DNA of 64,000 nt from Incurvaria masculella (GCA_946894095.1 OX335655.1:4836001-4900000); one strand, 5' to 3'; shown: positions 44,998-56,797, numbered from the stretch's first letter. Notes: generated by a model from the letters alone, not told the origin. Translations and numbers: made by a program.

Positions 44998-45845
44998 TTA
45001 AGAGAGTCGTTAACCCCCCGATTCTAAAATATATTATAGAAATCAATATCTGTATATATTTTTTTATATATACCTTTTAGATTGGAAAATATTGGCTAAT
45101 AAACATTGGAGAAAAGTTATATTTTCTTACGTTTACTTTCGATTATGTTTTCTCTGAAAAATACAGATATTTACAAAAAAAACTAAACATGCAGATATAG
45201 AAAGAAGCTTTTTCAAGTGATATGAAATGTTTGCTTAAGTTGGCCCATCCCGCTCATCTCCCCATACAAAAGGGGAAAGAAGATCACGCCTATATTTCTT
45301 ATTAAAGATCCAAAATTTTTCTCAAAATAGCTTTATTGGATCGAACTAGATGTCTGATGACCATTGGCATTGTAAAATTGTGTTTGGTTTCTAAGTTATA
45401 AGGTCCGAAAGTTCGAATTTTTCGCGCGTTTTATACAATAACTTTGGAGGTGGATTACGCAATGATAAAGTAAAAACATCTTAAAAAGATTAGTCATCAG
45501 ACATAGCTTATTTAATCAAGATTTATAATCTATTTAGGTTTTGTTAGATTTTTGACTACAGCGGTCGAGGTTTACTTTTAGCTATAAGTCGTTTTGAAAT
45601 TAAAATTTTCGTAAATCTTACCAAATCATACACTATGCACATTGTCTTTTTTGTGGACATGTTGCATCTTCCTCATCACGGAGCCTGTCTTATTCTTTGA
45701 AACAGAGAAGGTTCCAGAGCCCAACAGCACGGTTTTGCACCGTGCCCGCGAATGAGTTAGGCCCGCCGGGTTGGGCCACCTTAAAATCTGACAACGTTTA
45801 GGAGTAGGGAAACGTTAGGGCCTGGAAGACGATTCTTAAAAATTT
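44998..45845. repeat. Family F repeat split by a family B insertion
   Basis: 44998-45234 (GAGAGTCGTTAACC, TTTTAGATTGGAAAATATTGG, TACAGATATTTAC) and 45785-45845 (ATCTGACAACGTTTAGGAGT, GTTAGGGCCTGGAAGACGAT) are the two halves of the repeat seen at 15848-16110. Confidence 0.85.
45235..45784 (+). mobile_element. Family B element, complete, TTAA-flanked
   Basis: TTAA at both ends and 550 bp, in opposite orientation to 29669. It lies inside a family F repeat whose unoccupied copy at 16047-16050 has a single TTAA at the same place. This shows that TTAA is the duplicated target and not part of the element. Confidence 0.9.
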
Positions 45846-46300
45846 TCTTAAAATTTTTCAATTTTAAATTTATTGTGACTCCGCTACAATTTGCCAAGTT
45901 TTAAGTTGTACCATGAAGCCTAGAGTATCAATCACTTATAACACAATCTAACTTTTATTTTCAAGTTGGGAAATAAGATGAAACGCTATCCAAGTTTGCG
46001 AAGAACGTGTAGTATTGAGCATCGTAATATCGAAGTGCGCTCCAAACCTCAGACTTTTCCACATGTCTCGCATATGGAATTTCTGAAGTCCCCGGCCACA
46101 CCTTGCGATGCAGTTTTCTGCAATATGTCTTCATCGGCATATATGGCGGCATCTTTATGCACAGTTAACCTATCGCCTAGCCCAGATGCATGTGGTTCTG
46201 TGCAATTGACAGCAATTTTGAAGTAGACATATCAGTCATTAGACCATTATTATATTTTATTAACATATATTTTTTACATCATAAAGCCCTAGTTCAAAAA
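45846..46300. other. No gene seen
   Basis: Overlapping short frames on both strands near 45961-46226 with no domain. Confidence 0.4.
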
Positions 46301-46611
46301 AACCGGCCAAGTGCGAGTCGAACTCGCACACCAAGGGTTCGGTACCATCGCAAAATATTTTTATAATATTATAAACGTTTTTTGTATGGGGGCCCCCTTT
46401 AATTTTAATTATTTTTTAATCTTACCTATTTGTTGGTTATAGCGGGAAAATAAATACACACTATGTGAAAATTTAAGCTGTCTATCTGTTACGGTTACTG
46501 AGATACAGCCCTGTGACAGACAGACAGACGACGGACGGACGGACGGACGGACGGACAGCGGAAGCTTAATAATAGGGTTGCGTTGGCACCCTTTTTAGGA
46601 CGGAACCCTAA
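46301..46611 (+). repeat. Family A dispersed repeat, full length
   Basis: From AACCGGCCAAGTGCGAGTCG through GATACAGCCCTGTGACAGAC and a GGAC run to GGACGGAACCCTAAAA. Confidence 0.9.
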
Positions 46612-48060
46612 AAAAAGGATATTGTTAATATAGGCTAAGGTTATTTTTGTATTACTAAAACTCAATTGGCTTATTGAGTTTAAAAATATGGTTAAACAAT
46701 TACTGAACTATTTTACATACCTAGATAGGAAACATTCACACAAACTAGACAGCGTTCTTTTAGGTATTCGTCGAGCTTGTCACTTAGATGTTAGGTATTC
46801 TCGATTTTAGTCACCGGCTACACTGGTTTCAAGTTAGTTTACAGTTCCACAACTATTTGGCATCTCCAGTTAGAAACATTGTATGTGAGTTACAACAGTT
46901 TTTTAATATTATTTGAAATCGAATATTCATTAGAAGTATTTTCGGATACACCGTGCTAAATCGCTAACTTAATTAGGCCTATGTTCACATTGTAGACTTC
47001 CTCAGCAGTCTTCACGCTATTATTATTAATGACATTTTATTCTATGCGCCCAATATTTATTCATCACTATTTTTGTAGGCACTCAATTGATTGGATTGAT
47101 GCGGTATTTGTAGAAACATAAGTATATACTTAGAAATATTTTACTACAAGCATGTTCGGTCAATGGGAACGCAAGACAATGCGATGAGCCTCTACAGTTA
47201 ATACTTTTGAATATGCACCACTGCAGGGATTGATTACGGAGAATACAATAGTTCAAAAGTCGAAAGGAAATCACGTGATGAAAATGCATGTGAACAAGGT
47301 GCCTATTATTGTCACCAGAATCACCCTCTGCAGTGGTTTTCGCATTCAAAAGCGCATTACACATTATCTGTAGGTATGATCTGACACAAACATTGTTCTC
47401 GTGATGTTTTGCCCTGTCCATTCTCCGCCTGTGACGTGAAGAATCACGTCACAGATAAAGTTATAGTGCTCACGTTACTTAAGTAGATCAACATCTATGC
47501 AGACTAAAACGTTAAGAGGTCCTACCGGCTTACGAGGTCACTATAGGTAGTAAAACCCTTTAACATTACGTCTCTCCTAACCATTAATTCAAATAATGTT
47601 TGGTATGAATCGTATACTTTATGTGATCGAATTTCTCAAGATATTTGCCTGTCCCTTGGGCGCAACCGTACATTCAGCGAAGAGCCCTTTCTTGCCGCCC
47701 CCGCCCATCCTCAGATCAATAAAGGAAGGAGATGTGCCGTGCCGCCTAGCACCGCAGTGCGATTGCGCGATTACGTAATGGGGTTTAGATGCTGCCCATA
47801 GATTAAAAAGAAAGAGATCGACATCGAGCGCCTACTGTGCGACCCGCTGCGCTGTATCCAATTTCTCCGAAACTCATTCTGCCGGCAGCGTAACCCCGAG
47901 TTAGTGGAAAACGTAAAACTGTAATTAGTGCACTTACGAATTCGAGGCGCGCCACAACGAATGTTTGACGCACAAATGACGACGTTAGTTCTTACGTGTC
48001 GTAAGAACATGAGCGAACAGTATTATAGCAGAGTTGACAGTATTAAGCGAATTCGTTTTT
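46612..48060. other. No gene seen
   Basis: 1.4 kb. The stretch 47640-48010 is more GC-rich than its surroundings but no frame in it carries a domain. Confidence 0.4.
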
Positions 48061-48062
48061 GT

Positions 48063-48285
48063 TTTTCCTCGCCCCGTTCCTGCATCACTTTCTTTTTAAC
48101 CGACTTAAAAAAAATAGGAGGAGGTTCTTAATTCGTCGGAATCTTTTTTTTTTTTTCTTTCTGAGTTGGATAAGTGCATTTCGTCACGAATGCGAGCAGC
48201 TTCTATTTCTTCTCCTTAAAAAAATATAAAAAAATAATAAAATTAAAAAGTATTAGCCAATCCATGTCAGGTTGCATAAAAATAT
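48063..48285 (+). mobile_element. SINE fragment interrupted by another repeat end
   Basis: SINE sequence CGTTCCTGCATCACTTTCTT is broken by a 65-bp block (AACCGACTT, GGAGGAGGTTCTTAATTCGT, T-run) and resumes with CTTTCTGAGTTGGATAAGTG. The uninterrupted order is seen at 9140-9175. Short CTTT-type direct repeats flank the insert. The SINE body then decays and ends at GTCAGGTTGCATAAAAA. Confidence 0.8.
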
Positions 48286-48955
48286 GTTAAAGTGGCTACG
48301 GTACAAATCGCCAGTAACGACCAAATGGCATTTCTTCTTCCTTTTCGCTTCTGTGGCCTCTCTACAGCGCGCCGCCGTCGCTGCCTTGGCCTCCCCCCGC
48401 AGCCTTGTCGCCACGACACAGGTGTCAGGGCGTATTAAATAATGTATTATGCAAGGGATGAATTTAGTTTGTGGGAAAGTCGCTGGCAATTTCGCTGCAA
48501 TTTCAGAGGGTTTTTATCGTAAATAAACAATGTAACCGCAAAGTGATTTTGAAATGGTCTCATTTATATGCTTTCTTTTTAAACTCAGTCAAGTCAAAAT
48601 GGAACTGCGGACTGGTAATTGCTCGCTCACTTTTTTTTTAATACGAGTTTTTAGAAGATATGATTTATAAAACTTTGAAAGGAGTGGGATCGCTACATGG
48701 AAATCAAAATGAAATATATTAAAAATCATATATTTTACGAAAATTGTAAACTACTTAAACAGTTCAATCGCTAAAAGAGGTAGCATGCATTTTAATAACG
48801 CGATTTCTAATCGTGTATTATGTTTTTTATTGTATGTATGTAATGTATTAAAAATCATATATTTTATGAAAATTGTAAATTGTAAAATTGTAAATTGTAT
48901 GTCGTAGGACGACAGAAGAAGAAGATAGTTATAAGAGAGATGACATAGTTAATAT
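48286..48955. other. No gene seen
   Basis: AT-rich. TTAAAAATCATATATTTTA(C/T)G occurs twice (48719 and 48848), a small direct duplication. Confidence 0.4.
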
Positions 48956-48959
48956 TGCT

Positions 48960-49046
48960 TGCAGAATATCGACAAGAAAGGTAAAAGAGAGAAAACAATG
49001 GGAAGAAATGGGGGAGGCCTTCATCCTGCAGTGGAGAGCACATTAA
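48960..49046 (+). pseudogene. LINE ORF2 last 28 codons
   Basis: Reads CRISTRKVKERKQWEEMGEA then FILQWRAH and a stop. WEEMGEAF...QW is the usual end of a moth non-LTR retrotransposon polyprotein. Upstream similarity is lost, so only the tail survives. Confidence 0.65.
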
Positions 49047-49076
49047 TTTGCAAAAATGCTGTAGATTATACTAATA

Positions 49077-50020
49077 CTAGCTGCGGTACCCGGCTCCGCT
49101 CGGGTTAGTGTCGGCTGAATTATTTCATGGATAAAAAGTAGCCCACATGGCTGATCCAAAATAGGGTCAAACTGGTCAAGGCCAATGTATCCATCTACCA
49201 AATTTAATCAAGATCGTTCGAGATTAAATAGCATGATTTAATGAGAAACATCCAATAATTCCCATTAAGAGCTTCGTTGACATTTGGTGGCTATTTAAAA
49301 AAAAAGCATTTGCCGCCAGAACCTTTCTGCACTTGCACTGCAACATTGCTTACCTAGTAAGTAAGTAACGTGTAATGTAGGTAAGTTTTGCGTGGACTCC
49401 AACCCAAAGGTAGCCTCAACATCGAAAACAGTAACCCATCTCGAACCTGACTGCTCCCAGAGATCCTATACATTGATACAATACGCACATAAATCGGGTT
49501 AGCGGTTCGCAAGTTATAAGAATTTAATACTCTCTATTCACCCTTCAGGTAATGAAGCGTTATATTATGTAGCCTATAGGTTTTGAGTAGAATCAGGCTA
49601 GACGTAGGTACAATCCGCATCTAAATCGAGTAATTGGTTCTCAAGGATTTGGCCAAGTAGTCCTAAAGTTGCGGGAAATACCAAGCCGTACCCGCCCCCG
49701 CCGCCGCTCCCGCCCCCGTCGGACCGCCCGCCCCGCCCCCGCCGCCGCTCCCGCCGCCGCCTCCGGCCCCGCTCCCCCCGGTGTGAAGTAGCGCTACCGG
49801 CATCGTTTTCGCAGCCCCGTGAAAGTTCTAAAGCCCATGGGCACAATATGTTTATAAATTGTAGCCTATCTGTTATTCTGATGTATGAGCTATATTATTG
49901 TAAAGTTTCATTAAAATCCTTTCAGTAGTTTTTACGTGAAAGAGTAACAAACATCCATCCATCCATCCATCCATCCATCCATCCATCCATTATTACAAAC
50001 ATTCCCCTTTATAATATTTA
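49077..50020 (-). mobile_element. Helitron-like unit 1 of a tandem array
   Basis: The minus-strand 3' end is the hairpin CCCGAGCGGAGCCGGGTACC then GCAG/CTAG, preceded on the plus strand by A. The body matches 8043-8906. A C-rich tract (49687-49780) and an ATCC microsatellite (49951-49990) lie near the far end. No Rep/helicase frame; the minus-strand frame at 49598-49846 is just the C-rich tract. Confidence 0.82.
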
Positions 50021-51134
50021 CTAGCTGCGGTACCCGGCTCCGCTCGGGTTAGTGTCGGCTAAATTATTTCATGGATAAAGTAGCTCACATGGCTGATCCA
50101 TAATAGGGTCAAACTGGTCCAGGACAATGTATCCATCTACCAAATTTAATCAAGATCGTTCGTGATGAAATATCATGGTTTAATGAGAAACATCCAATAA
50201 TTCCCATTTAGAGCTTCGTTGACATTTGGTGGCTATTTAAAAAAAAAAGCATTTGCCGCCAGAACCTTTCTGCACTTGCACTGCAACATTTTTTACCTAG
50301 TAAGTAAGTAACGTGTAATGTAGGGAAGTTTTGCGTGGACTCCAACCCACAGCTAGCCTTAACATCGATAGCAGTAACCCATCTCGAAACTGACTGCTCC
50401 CAGAGATCCTATACAATGATAAAATACGCACATAAATCGGGTTATTGGTTCGCAAGTTATAAGAATTTAACACTCTCTACTCACCCTTCTGGTAATGAAG
50501 CGTTATATTAAGTAGCCTATAAGTTTTGAGTAGAATCAGGCTAGACGTAGATACAATCCGCATCTAAATCGAGTAATTGGTTCTCAAGGATTTTACCAAG
50601 TAGTCCTAAAGTTGCGGGAAATACCAAGCCGTACCCTAACACTCTCTACTCACCCTTCTGGTAATGAAGCGTTATATTAAGTAGCCTATAAGTTTTGAGT
50701 AGAATCAGGCTAGACGTAGATACAATCCGCATCTAAATCGAGTAATTGGTTCTCAAGGATTTTACCAAGTAGTCCTAAAGTTGCGGGAAATACCAAGCCG
50801 TACCCGCCCCCCCCCCTCCCCGCACCCGCCCCCGGCGGACCGCCCGCCCCGCCCCCGGCCCCGCTCCCGCCGCCGCCCCCGGCCCAGCTCCCCCTGGTGT
50901 AGCGCTACCGGCATCGTTTTCGCAGCCCCGTGAAAGTTCTAAAGCCCATGGGCACAATATCTTTATAAATTGTAGCCTATGTGTTATTCTGATGTATAAG
51001 CTATATTATTGTAAAGTTTCATTAGAATCCATTCAGTAGTTTTTACGTGAAAGAGTAACAAACATCCATCCATCCATCCATCCATCCATCCATCCATCCA
51101 TCCATTATTACAAACTTTCCCCTTTATAATATTT
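50021..51134 (-). mobile_element. Helitron-like unit 2 of a tandem array
   Basis: Joined directly to unit 1: the previous unit ends ATAATATTTA and this one opens CTAGCTGCGG with no host bases between. It is longer than unit 1 because it contains an internal 169-bp tandem duplication and a different C-rich tract (50803-50893). Confidence 0.82.
50468..50806. repeat. 169-bp tandem duplication inside unit 2
   Basis: ACACTCTCTACTCACCCTTC to ACCAAGCCGTACCC occurs twice in a row (about 50468-50637 and 50638-50806), practically identical, hence recent. Confidence 0.85.
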
Positions 51135-52280
51135 ACTAGCTGCGGTACCCGGCTCCGCTCGGGTTAGTGTCGGCTAAATTATCTCATGGATAAAAAGTAG
51201 CCCACATGACTGGTCCAAAATAGGGTCAAACTGGATCAGGACAATGTATCCATGTACCAAATTTAATCAAGATCGTTCGAGCCGAAATAGCATGATTTAA
51301 TGAGAAACATCCAATAATTCCCATTTAGAGCTTCGTTGACGTTTGGTGGCTATTTAAAAAAAAACACTTGCCGCGAGAACCTTTCTGCACTTTCACTGCT
51401 ACATTGCTTACCTAGTAAGTGACGTTAACGTAGGTAAGTTTTGCGTGGACTCCAACCCACAGCCAGCCTCAACATCGAAAACAGTAACCCATCTCGAACC
51501 TGACTGCTCCCAGAGATGCTATACATTGATAAAATACGCATATAAATCAGGTAAGTGGTTCGCATGTTATAAGACTTTAAGACTCACTACTTACCCTTCT
51601 GGTAATGAAGCGTTATATTATGTAATCTATAAGTTTTTAGTAGAATCAGGCTAGACGTAGATACAATGCACATATAAATCGAGTAATTGGTTCTCAAGGA
51701 TTTTATTCTGTTGGTCGCTCCTCCGGCGATTTAGCGTGATGCCAAGTAGTCCTAAAGTTGCAGGAAATACCAAGCCGTACTTCAGTAAAAGTAAGCGCTG
51801 CCGCAGCAAAGCCGAGCCGTGCATAGCATTGCAGTTTGTATGACAGCCCCATCTTAGCGTAAGCGGAACTGAATTCTATTTAGCCAATCCTAATTCCCGG
51901 GTAGTTAAATGTACATGTACTAAGTTTTACAAATCGCTAGTGCCTTGAAAATTCGCTAAACGGACACCAAACAGTCACGACGTCTGCCCCCCCCCTCTCC
52001 CCCCGCCGCCGCTCCCCGCCACCGCCCCCGGCTCCTCTCCCCCTAGTGTGAAGTAGCGCTACCGGCATCGTTTTCGCAGCCCCGTGAAAGTTCTAAAGCC
52101 CATGGGCACATAAATTGTAGCCTATGTGTTATTCTGATGTATAAGCTATATTATTGTAAAGTTTCATTAGAATCCATTCAGTAGTTTTTACGTGAAAGAG
52201 TAACAAACATCCATCCATCCATCCATCCATCCATCCATCCATCCATCCATTATTACAAACTTTCCCCTTTATAATATTTA
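51135..52280 (-). mobile_element. Helitron-like unit 3 of a tandem array
   Basis: Again opens CTAGCTGCGG directly after ATAATATTTA and ends ATAATATTTA at 52280, next to unrelated sequence. It carries an extra 200-bp segment (51715-51960: GGTCGCTCCTCCGGCGATTT, ACTTCAGTAAAAGTAAGCGC, CCAATCCTAATTCCCGGGTA) that also occurs, inverted, in the plus-strand element near 8230-8470. This unit is therefore closest to the full-length form. Confidence 0.82.
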
Positions 52281-53235
52281 TTAGATTAGATTAGAAGATT
52301 TATGATTTAACTTTTAAGATGAAGAGGGTATATCTATTCACTAAACTCTAGAAATCATCTTAATGTAACTATTACCATCCGTGCTCATAAAATAAATGGC
52401 TTTATTATTATTATTATGTATGTCATGAACCAGCCCGATATCAGTCCAAAACGACATTGAATGGAGATGAGCCGGTTACCTCAGCTAGATTCTTATATTA
52501 TGGGTACTCTTGAACTAACATCGACGGAAGTTGTTCCCCGTAATGAAACAAGCACTCAATTAGATTATATTGATGCAGATTGCATTAACAATATTCAAAT
52601 TCTACCTATAATGAAAACCTTTAATTAAAAAACAATGGGAAGGAATTACGCCAAAAATCCAAAAATCTATTTAAAACAGACAAGGTAGGCCAACAATATA
52701 ACCGTCTAGGTCCTTCAAAAAACTCAATCCCCACACTAGACAAAGCATCAAGCATCTGAATTTTGCACTCAGACGCTGCCGAGGCAGTATTTATGGCACA
52801 GTATATGGTATGGCATGTGGCCGTATATTAAAAATACGTAGACGCGGGCAATAGTTAGTAGGAAATATACCACTGAGTTAACTTAAATATTAACGTAGAT
52901 TAAAGTGAAGTCTTCTTCAGGTTCCCCCGACATTGTCATGGCTTACCCCGTACTTAATCCGCTAGAGCATTGTTAAACTTAGTTTATGTAACTCGAATGT
53001 TGGTGTTCATTCGGGTTAAAAAGCAGTAAAAGCGTGAAATACGACTGCGGTCGTTTTTCAGGTTTATGACTGTAGTTGTTCGGCGATTTCACGAATCGTA
53101 AAGTATAGTGTTTATGGGGTTCCATGGGAACCTTCAGCTTTAAGTGACCTAGGCATAAACTTTGAGTGAGGGTTTGTTCCCTTTTTAATATTAGGGTTTA
53201 ATAAAATATCCTCGCAAAAACTGTCTCGCATGTGA
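52281..53235. other. No gene seen
   Basis: A TTA microsatellite near 52402-52416 and otherwise ordinary sequence. Confidence 0.4.
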
Positions 53236-53239
53236 GTGG

Positions 53240-53515
53240 CGATATATATTTCACTAAAGAGAGTCGTTACTCAATCAATTCCCAATACTACGAGCGATAA
53301 CTATTTCCATGCCTTTAATTTTATACTAGGCTTTGAAATTTTTGATTCTAAAATATATTATGGAAATCTATGTCTGTATCTTTTCATTTTATACATTTTA
53401 GTTTGGAAAATATTGGCTAATAAAGATTGGAAAAAAGTTGTCTTTAATACGTTCATTTTAGATTTTTTTACAAAATATTTTTACAGCTATTTACAAAAAA
53501 AATACGGTATTGGTG
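53240..53515. repeat. Family F repeat, third copy
   Basis: AGAGAGTCGTTACTCAATCA, ATACTACGAGCGATAACTAT, TTTTAGTTTGGAAAATATTGG, ACAGCTATTTAC. The 94-codon frame across it is fortuitous. It stops before the TTAA site. Confidence 0.75.
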
Positions 53516-53520
53516 AATGA

Positions 53521-53605
53521 GGTGGTAGCCCGCCCGGGTTGGTACCATCGCGTTGGATGAAAAGATGGTCGAACCGGCAATAAATAATTATCCTTATCAT
53601 GACTG
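53521..53605 (+). repeat. SINE body fragment
   Basis: GGTGGTAGCCCGCCCGGGTT then GGTACCATCGCGTTGGATGA and AAGATGGTCGAACCGGCAAT. Confidence 0.8.
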
Positions 53606-54150
53606 TGGGTATGTAAAGGCCATGAGTAATATTTCCTCCAAAATGCCGCCTAAATGTTAATTTATTTATAATCTAAATTATTATGGAACAAAATCCACCG
53701 AGCAATATCTTTTTTTATTCAAATATGCCGAAAATGCCCGATTAACGTTAGGTCCGTTAACACTCTGGATTATTACCATATCGCTAGCCACTTTTCCGTA
53801 AGTCCTTTCCAAGCAACGTCTTCACCTAGGATCCATATATCTTCCAGCTATTAGTCTACTTAGAACGTGCTGGGCTGCAGAAAGCTTTAGTGCGATTACA
53901 ATTTTTTGGGTGTTAATAAAAGTGTCCTTCGAAAATCATGAGTTATAGCTTAATCTATATATTATTTTGGAAAAGCTCATTAAGAATAAACGATTAAAAA
54001 AGACGTCTTGGGTGGGACACCAGATACAATCGAACTTTATACGCTTTGTATATAAAATCCAATTGTTAATTAAAACATTTACCTTAAATAAATATGGTTG
54101 TTTACGATATTCAAATACTGTTTTTGCATTATAGCTACCTAAAATAATAA
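53606..54150. other. No gene seen
   Basis: AT-rich spacer. Confidence 0.4.
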
Positions 54151-54437
54151 AAACCGGAAAATGCCAGTCGGACTCGCGCACGAGGGGTTCAGTACCATCG
54201 TACAAGATTTAAAAAATATCACGTTTATTGTATAGGAACTCCCTTTCATTTTTATTTTCTTAAAATATGACCTATTTGTTGTTATAGCGGCAAAATAAAT
54301 ACACACTCTGTGAACATTTTAGCCGCCTACCTATTACGGTTCATGAGATGCAGCCCTGTGACAGACGGACGGTCGGACGGACAGCGGAGGCTTAGTAATA
54401 GGGTTCAGCTGGCACCCTTTGGGTACGGAACCCTTAA
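54151..54437 (+). repeat. Family A dispersed repeat, full length
   Basis: AAACCGGAAAATGCCAGTCG to GGGTACGGAACCCTTAAA. More diverged than the copies at 28049 and 46301. Confidence 0.85.
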
Positions 54438-55200
54438 AAGGTAAAGCAATCGACCTCCACCGCCAGTTTGTGCTAGGACCGCGCGCGCCACACCGCTTAA
54501 AAATACTTTCAATAATTAGACAGCAGTCAAAATGGCGGCTACAGCATAGCTATTTGCGCGAGTCAAATACCCGTGGTTGTCATTCGGATTCACCAAGCAA
54601 AGCGCTGCCTAGCCTTGCCCACTTTTAATTTCCGCTTTAATTTCCGTTTGTTACTTTTTTCTTGAGTAAAGTAGGTCCCCATCGCAGTGAAAAAGCTTCG
54701 TATCAATAATGCTTTACAACAATCGCAATAATTTCGAAAAAAAAATGCATGCTCAATAGACTTTTGAGTTATACATATATGGTTGGATACTCTTGTATTT
54801 GTAATGCAACATATTTTTGCTACACTATGTTAGCGCCCTGTGTAGTCATTGCTTTTTTGTGTGCACCATGTTGGAAGCGCCGACTGTCAAATCACTCTCT
54901 TACCGCTATTATTTCCGCGTGTGCAGGGATTACAATTCAGCACTCATCGCTAATATCATAAATGTTTTCATAGTAAAACCAGCCCGCATCTCCCGAATCG
55001 TCCATAGGTTTCTCCAACAAAGGTTACGAAACGTACAAAGTGGTTCGTAATTCAAAGGCGGACAAAATGGAAATGCAGCCAATAAAATACTTTTTCTGCT
55101 ACATATGGGGACGTGTTTAGCATCACACTGTGCCTGCGCGCTGGATTGTCAGCTAAGTAGTTTGTTACATTTACCTTTTACATTTGTTCGAAATTCATTT
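54438..55200. other. No gene seen
   Basis: Short overlapping frames at 54749-55050 without domains. Confidence 0.4.
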
Positions 55201-55205
55201 AATTT

Positions 55206-55890
55206 CACGCCGCGGCCGATCGTTGCACGCCTCGGGCCATATTGCAAGCCACTGCCCAACATCGCACGCCTCAGCCCATCATTACACGCATCGGGCTATC
55301 ATAGCACGCAACCGCCCATCAACGCTCGCCACGGCCCATCATTCCACGCCGCGGCCCATCGTTGAACGCCTCGGGCCATAATGCAAGCCCCCGCCCAAAA
55401 TCGCATGCCTCGGCCCATCATTACATGCATCGGGCTATCATAGCACGCAACCGCCCATCATAACTCCCCACGGCCCATCAGTCCACGCCGCGGCCCATCG
55501 TTGCACGCCTCGGGCCGTATTGCAAGCCACCGCCCAACATCACACGCCTCGGCCCATCATTACACGCATCAGGCTATCATAGCTCGCAACCGCCTACCAT
55601 AGCTCGCCATGGCCCATATTTCCACGCCGCGGCCCATCGTTGCACGCCTCGGGCCGTATTGCAACCCACCACCCAACATCACACGTCTCGGCCCATCATT
55701 ACACGCATCAGGCTATCATAGCACGCAACCGCCCATCATAGCTCGCCAAGGCCCATAATTCCACGCCGCGGCCCATCATTGCACGCCTCGGGCCATATTG
55801 CAAGCCACCGCCTAACATCGCACGCCTCGGCCCATCATTACACGAATCGGGCTATCATAGCACGCAACCGCCCTATCATCTCTCGCCTCA
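55206..55890. repeat. Higher-order satellite, 139-bp unit of about seven 20-mers
   Basis: The block CACGCCGCGGCC recurs at 55206, 55345, 55484, 55623 and 55762, exactly every 139 bp. Within each unit are about seven related 20-base monomers such as GCACGCCTCGGCCCATCATT. Monomers at the same place in different units are far more alike than neighbours, which defines a higher-order repeat. GC-rich, unlike its surroundings. Confidence 0.93.
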
Positions 55891-56034
55891 TCCTATTATA
55901 AATAAAACGATAAGGTTTTCTTATATTAGTCAATCTCGACGTTATTCAAGTACGTTTACCTTATTTCATCAGTTGCCGCCGACAGATATATCGTAATCGC
56001 ACCCCCCTGGCTGCAGTTTTATGACGATTTAGCT
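55891..56034. other. Short spacer
   Basis: Connects the satellite to the transposon; nothing recognised. Confidence 0.4.
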
Positions 56035-56038
56035 AAGT

Positions 56039-56064
56039 GGGCATTTTCCAAAAAGTTTGTACCC
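56039..56064 (+). repeat. Left terminal inverted repeat of the Sola-like element
   Basis: GGGCATTTTCC then AAAAAGTTTGTACCC, preceded by AAGT. Confidence 0.9.
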
Positions 56065-56436
56065 TGCGTTTTTACCATGTCCCATGCATTTAGAATTTTT
56101 TAAAAGACTAATTTCGCACTATTATATGAACAATTTATATTTTTTCTGTAATTGCTACATTACAGCAGTGTTTAGCTGATTTTTTGCATAGAAACTTGGC
56201 AATATTAAATAAACCACAGATTTTAAAAGTTTTAAAACACCAATTTTCGTCATGTCCCACCCTGATTTTGTTGAGAACATTGTGAAATTAAGAGTATTTC
56301 AAAGTAAAAATTACTGAATATTTTTATTGCATTACGAAGATAATGCCTTATATTTTTCAATAAAGCTTTAGTAGTTATTTAAAATACACCATATATTTTT
56401 ATAAACGATTCAAAAGAAAATATAAAAAATTGGTTG

Positions 56437-56454
56437 CAGTGGAAAATTCCACTG
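56437..56454. repeat. Subterminal palindrome
   Basis: CAGTGGAA, AA, TTCCACTG, followed by AGAAAT; the CCACTGAGAAAT part recurs at 61107. Candidate transposase-binding site. Confidence 0.5.
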
Positions 56455-56797
56455 AGAAATGGCTCTTTCGCGGCTTAGTTACAAAAAATCCAGTATTTCG
56501 CGGTATTATTATGATGCTAGCAACCCTTTCCAATTATGTTGGCCAGCCGCCATCTTGCAAAACGATGACAGTGCTCCGCTGTGCGTTGAGTAATTGGTTG
56601 CTTCGAAAGTGTGCATTTAAAAAGTTCCACTGATTTACGGAGATTCTGAGGTAAGTTTACGACTTTCATTGCTTACAAAATTAGTTGTAAGTTTAATGCA
56701 CTATATGCATGTATAATAAATACTTGTTTTGTTTGTGTTGTTATAAATATCATCGAAAGATTGACAGAACTGTTCTATGGCCAGAAATACGTTACGT

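Noticed and set aside
49598..50957. Glycine/arginine-rich minus-strand frames starting MCPWALELSRGCEND
   Set aside because: They cross C-rich tracts of the Helitron units; the two copies differ by tract length, not by codon-preserving change.
53236..53520. 94-codon frame
   Set aside because: Lies wholly inside the family F repeat; the sister copies do not keep the frame.
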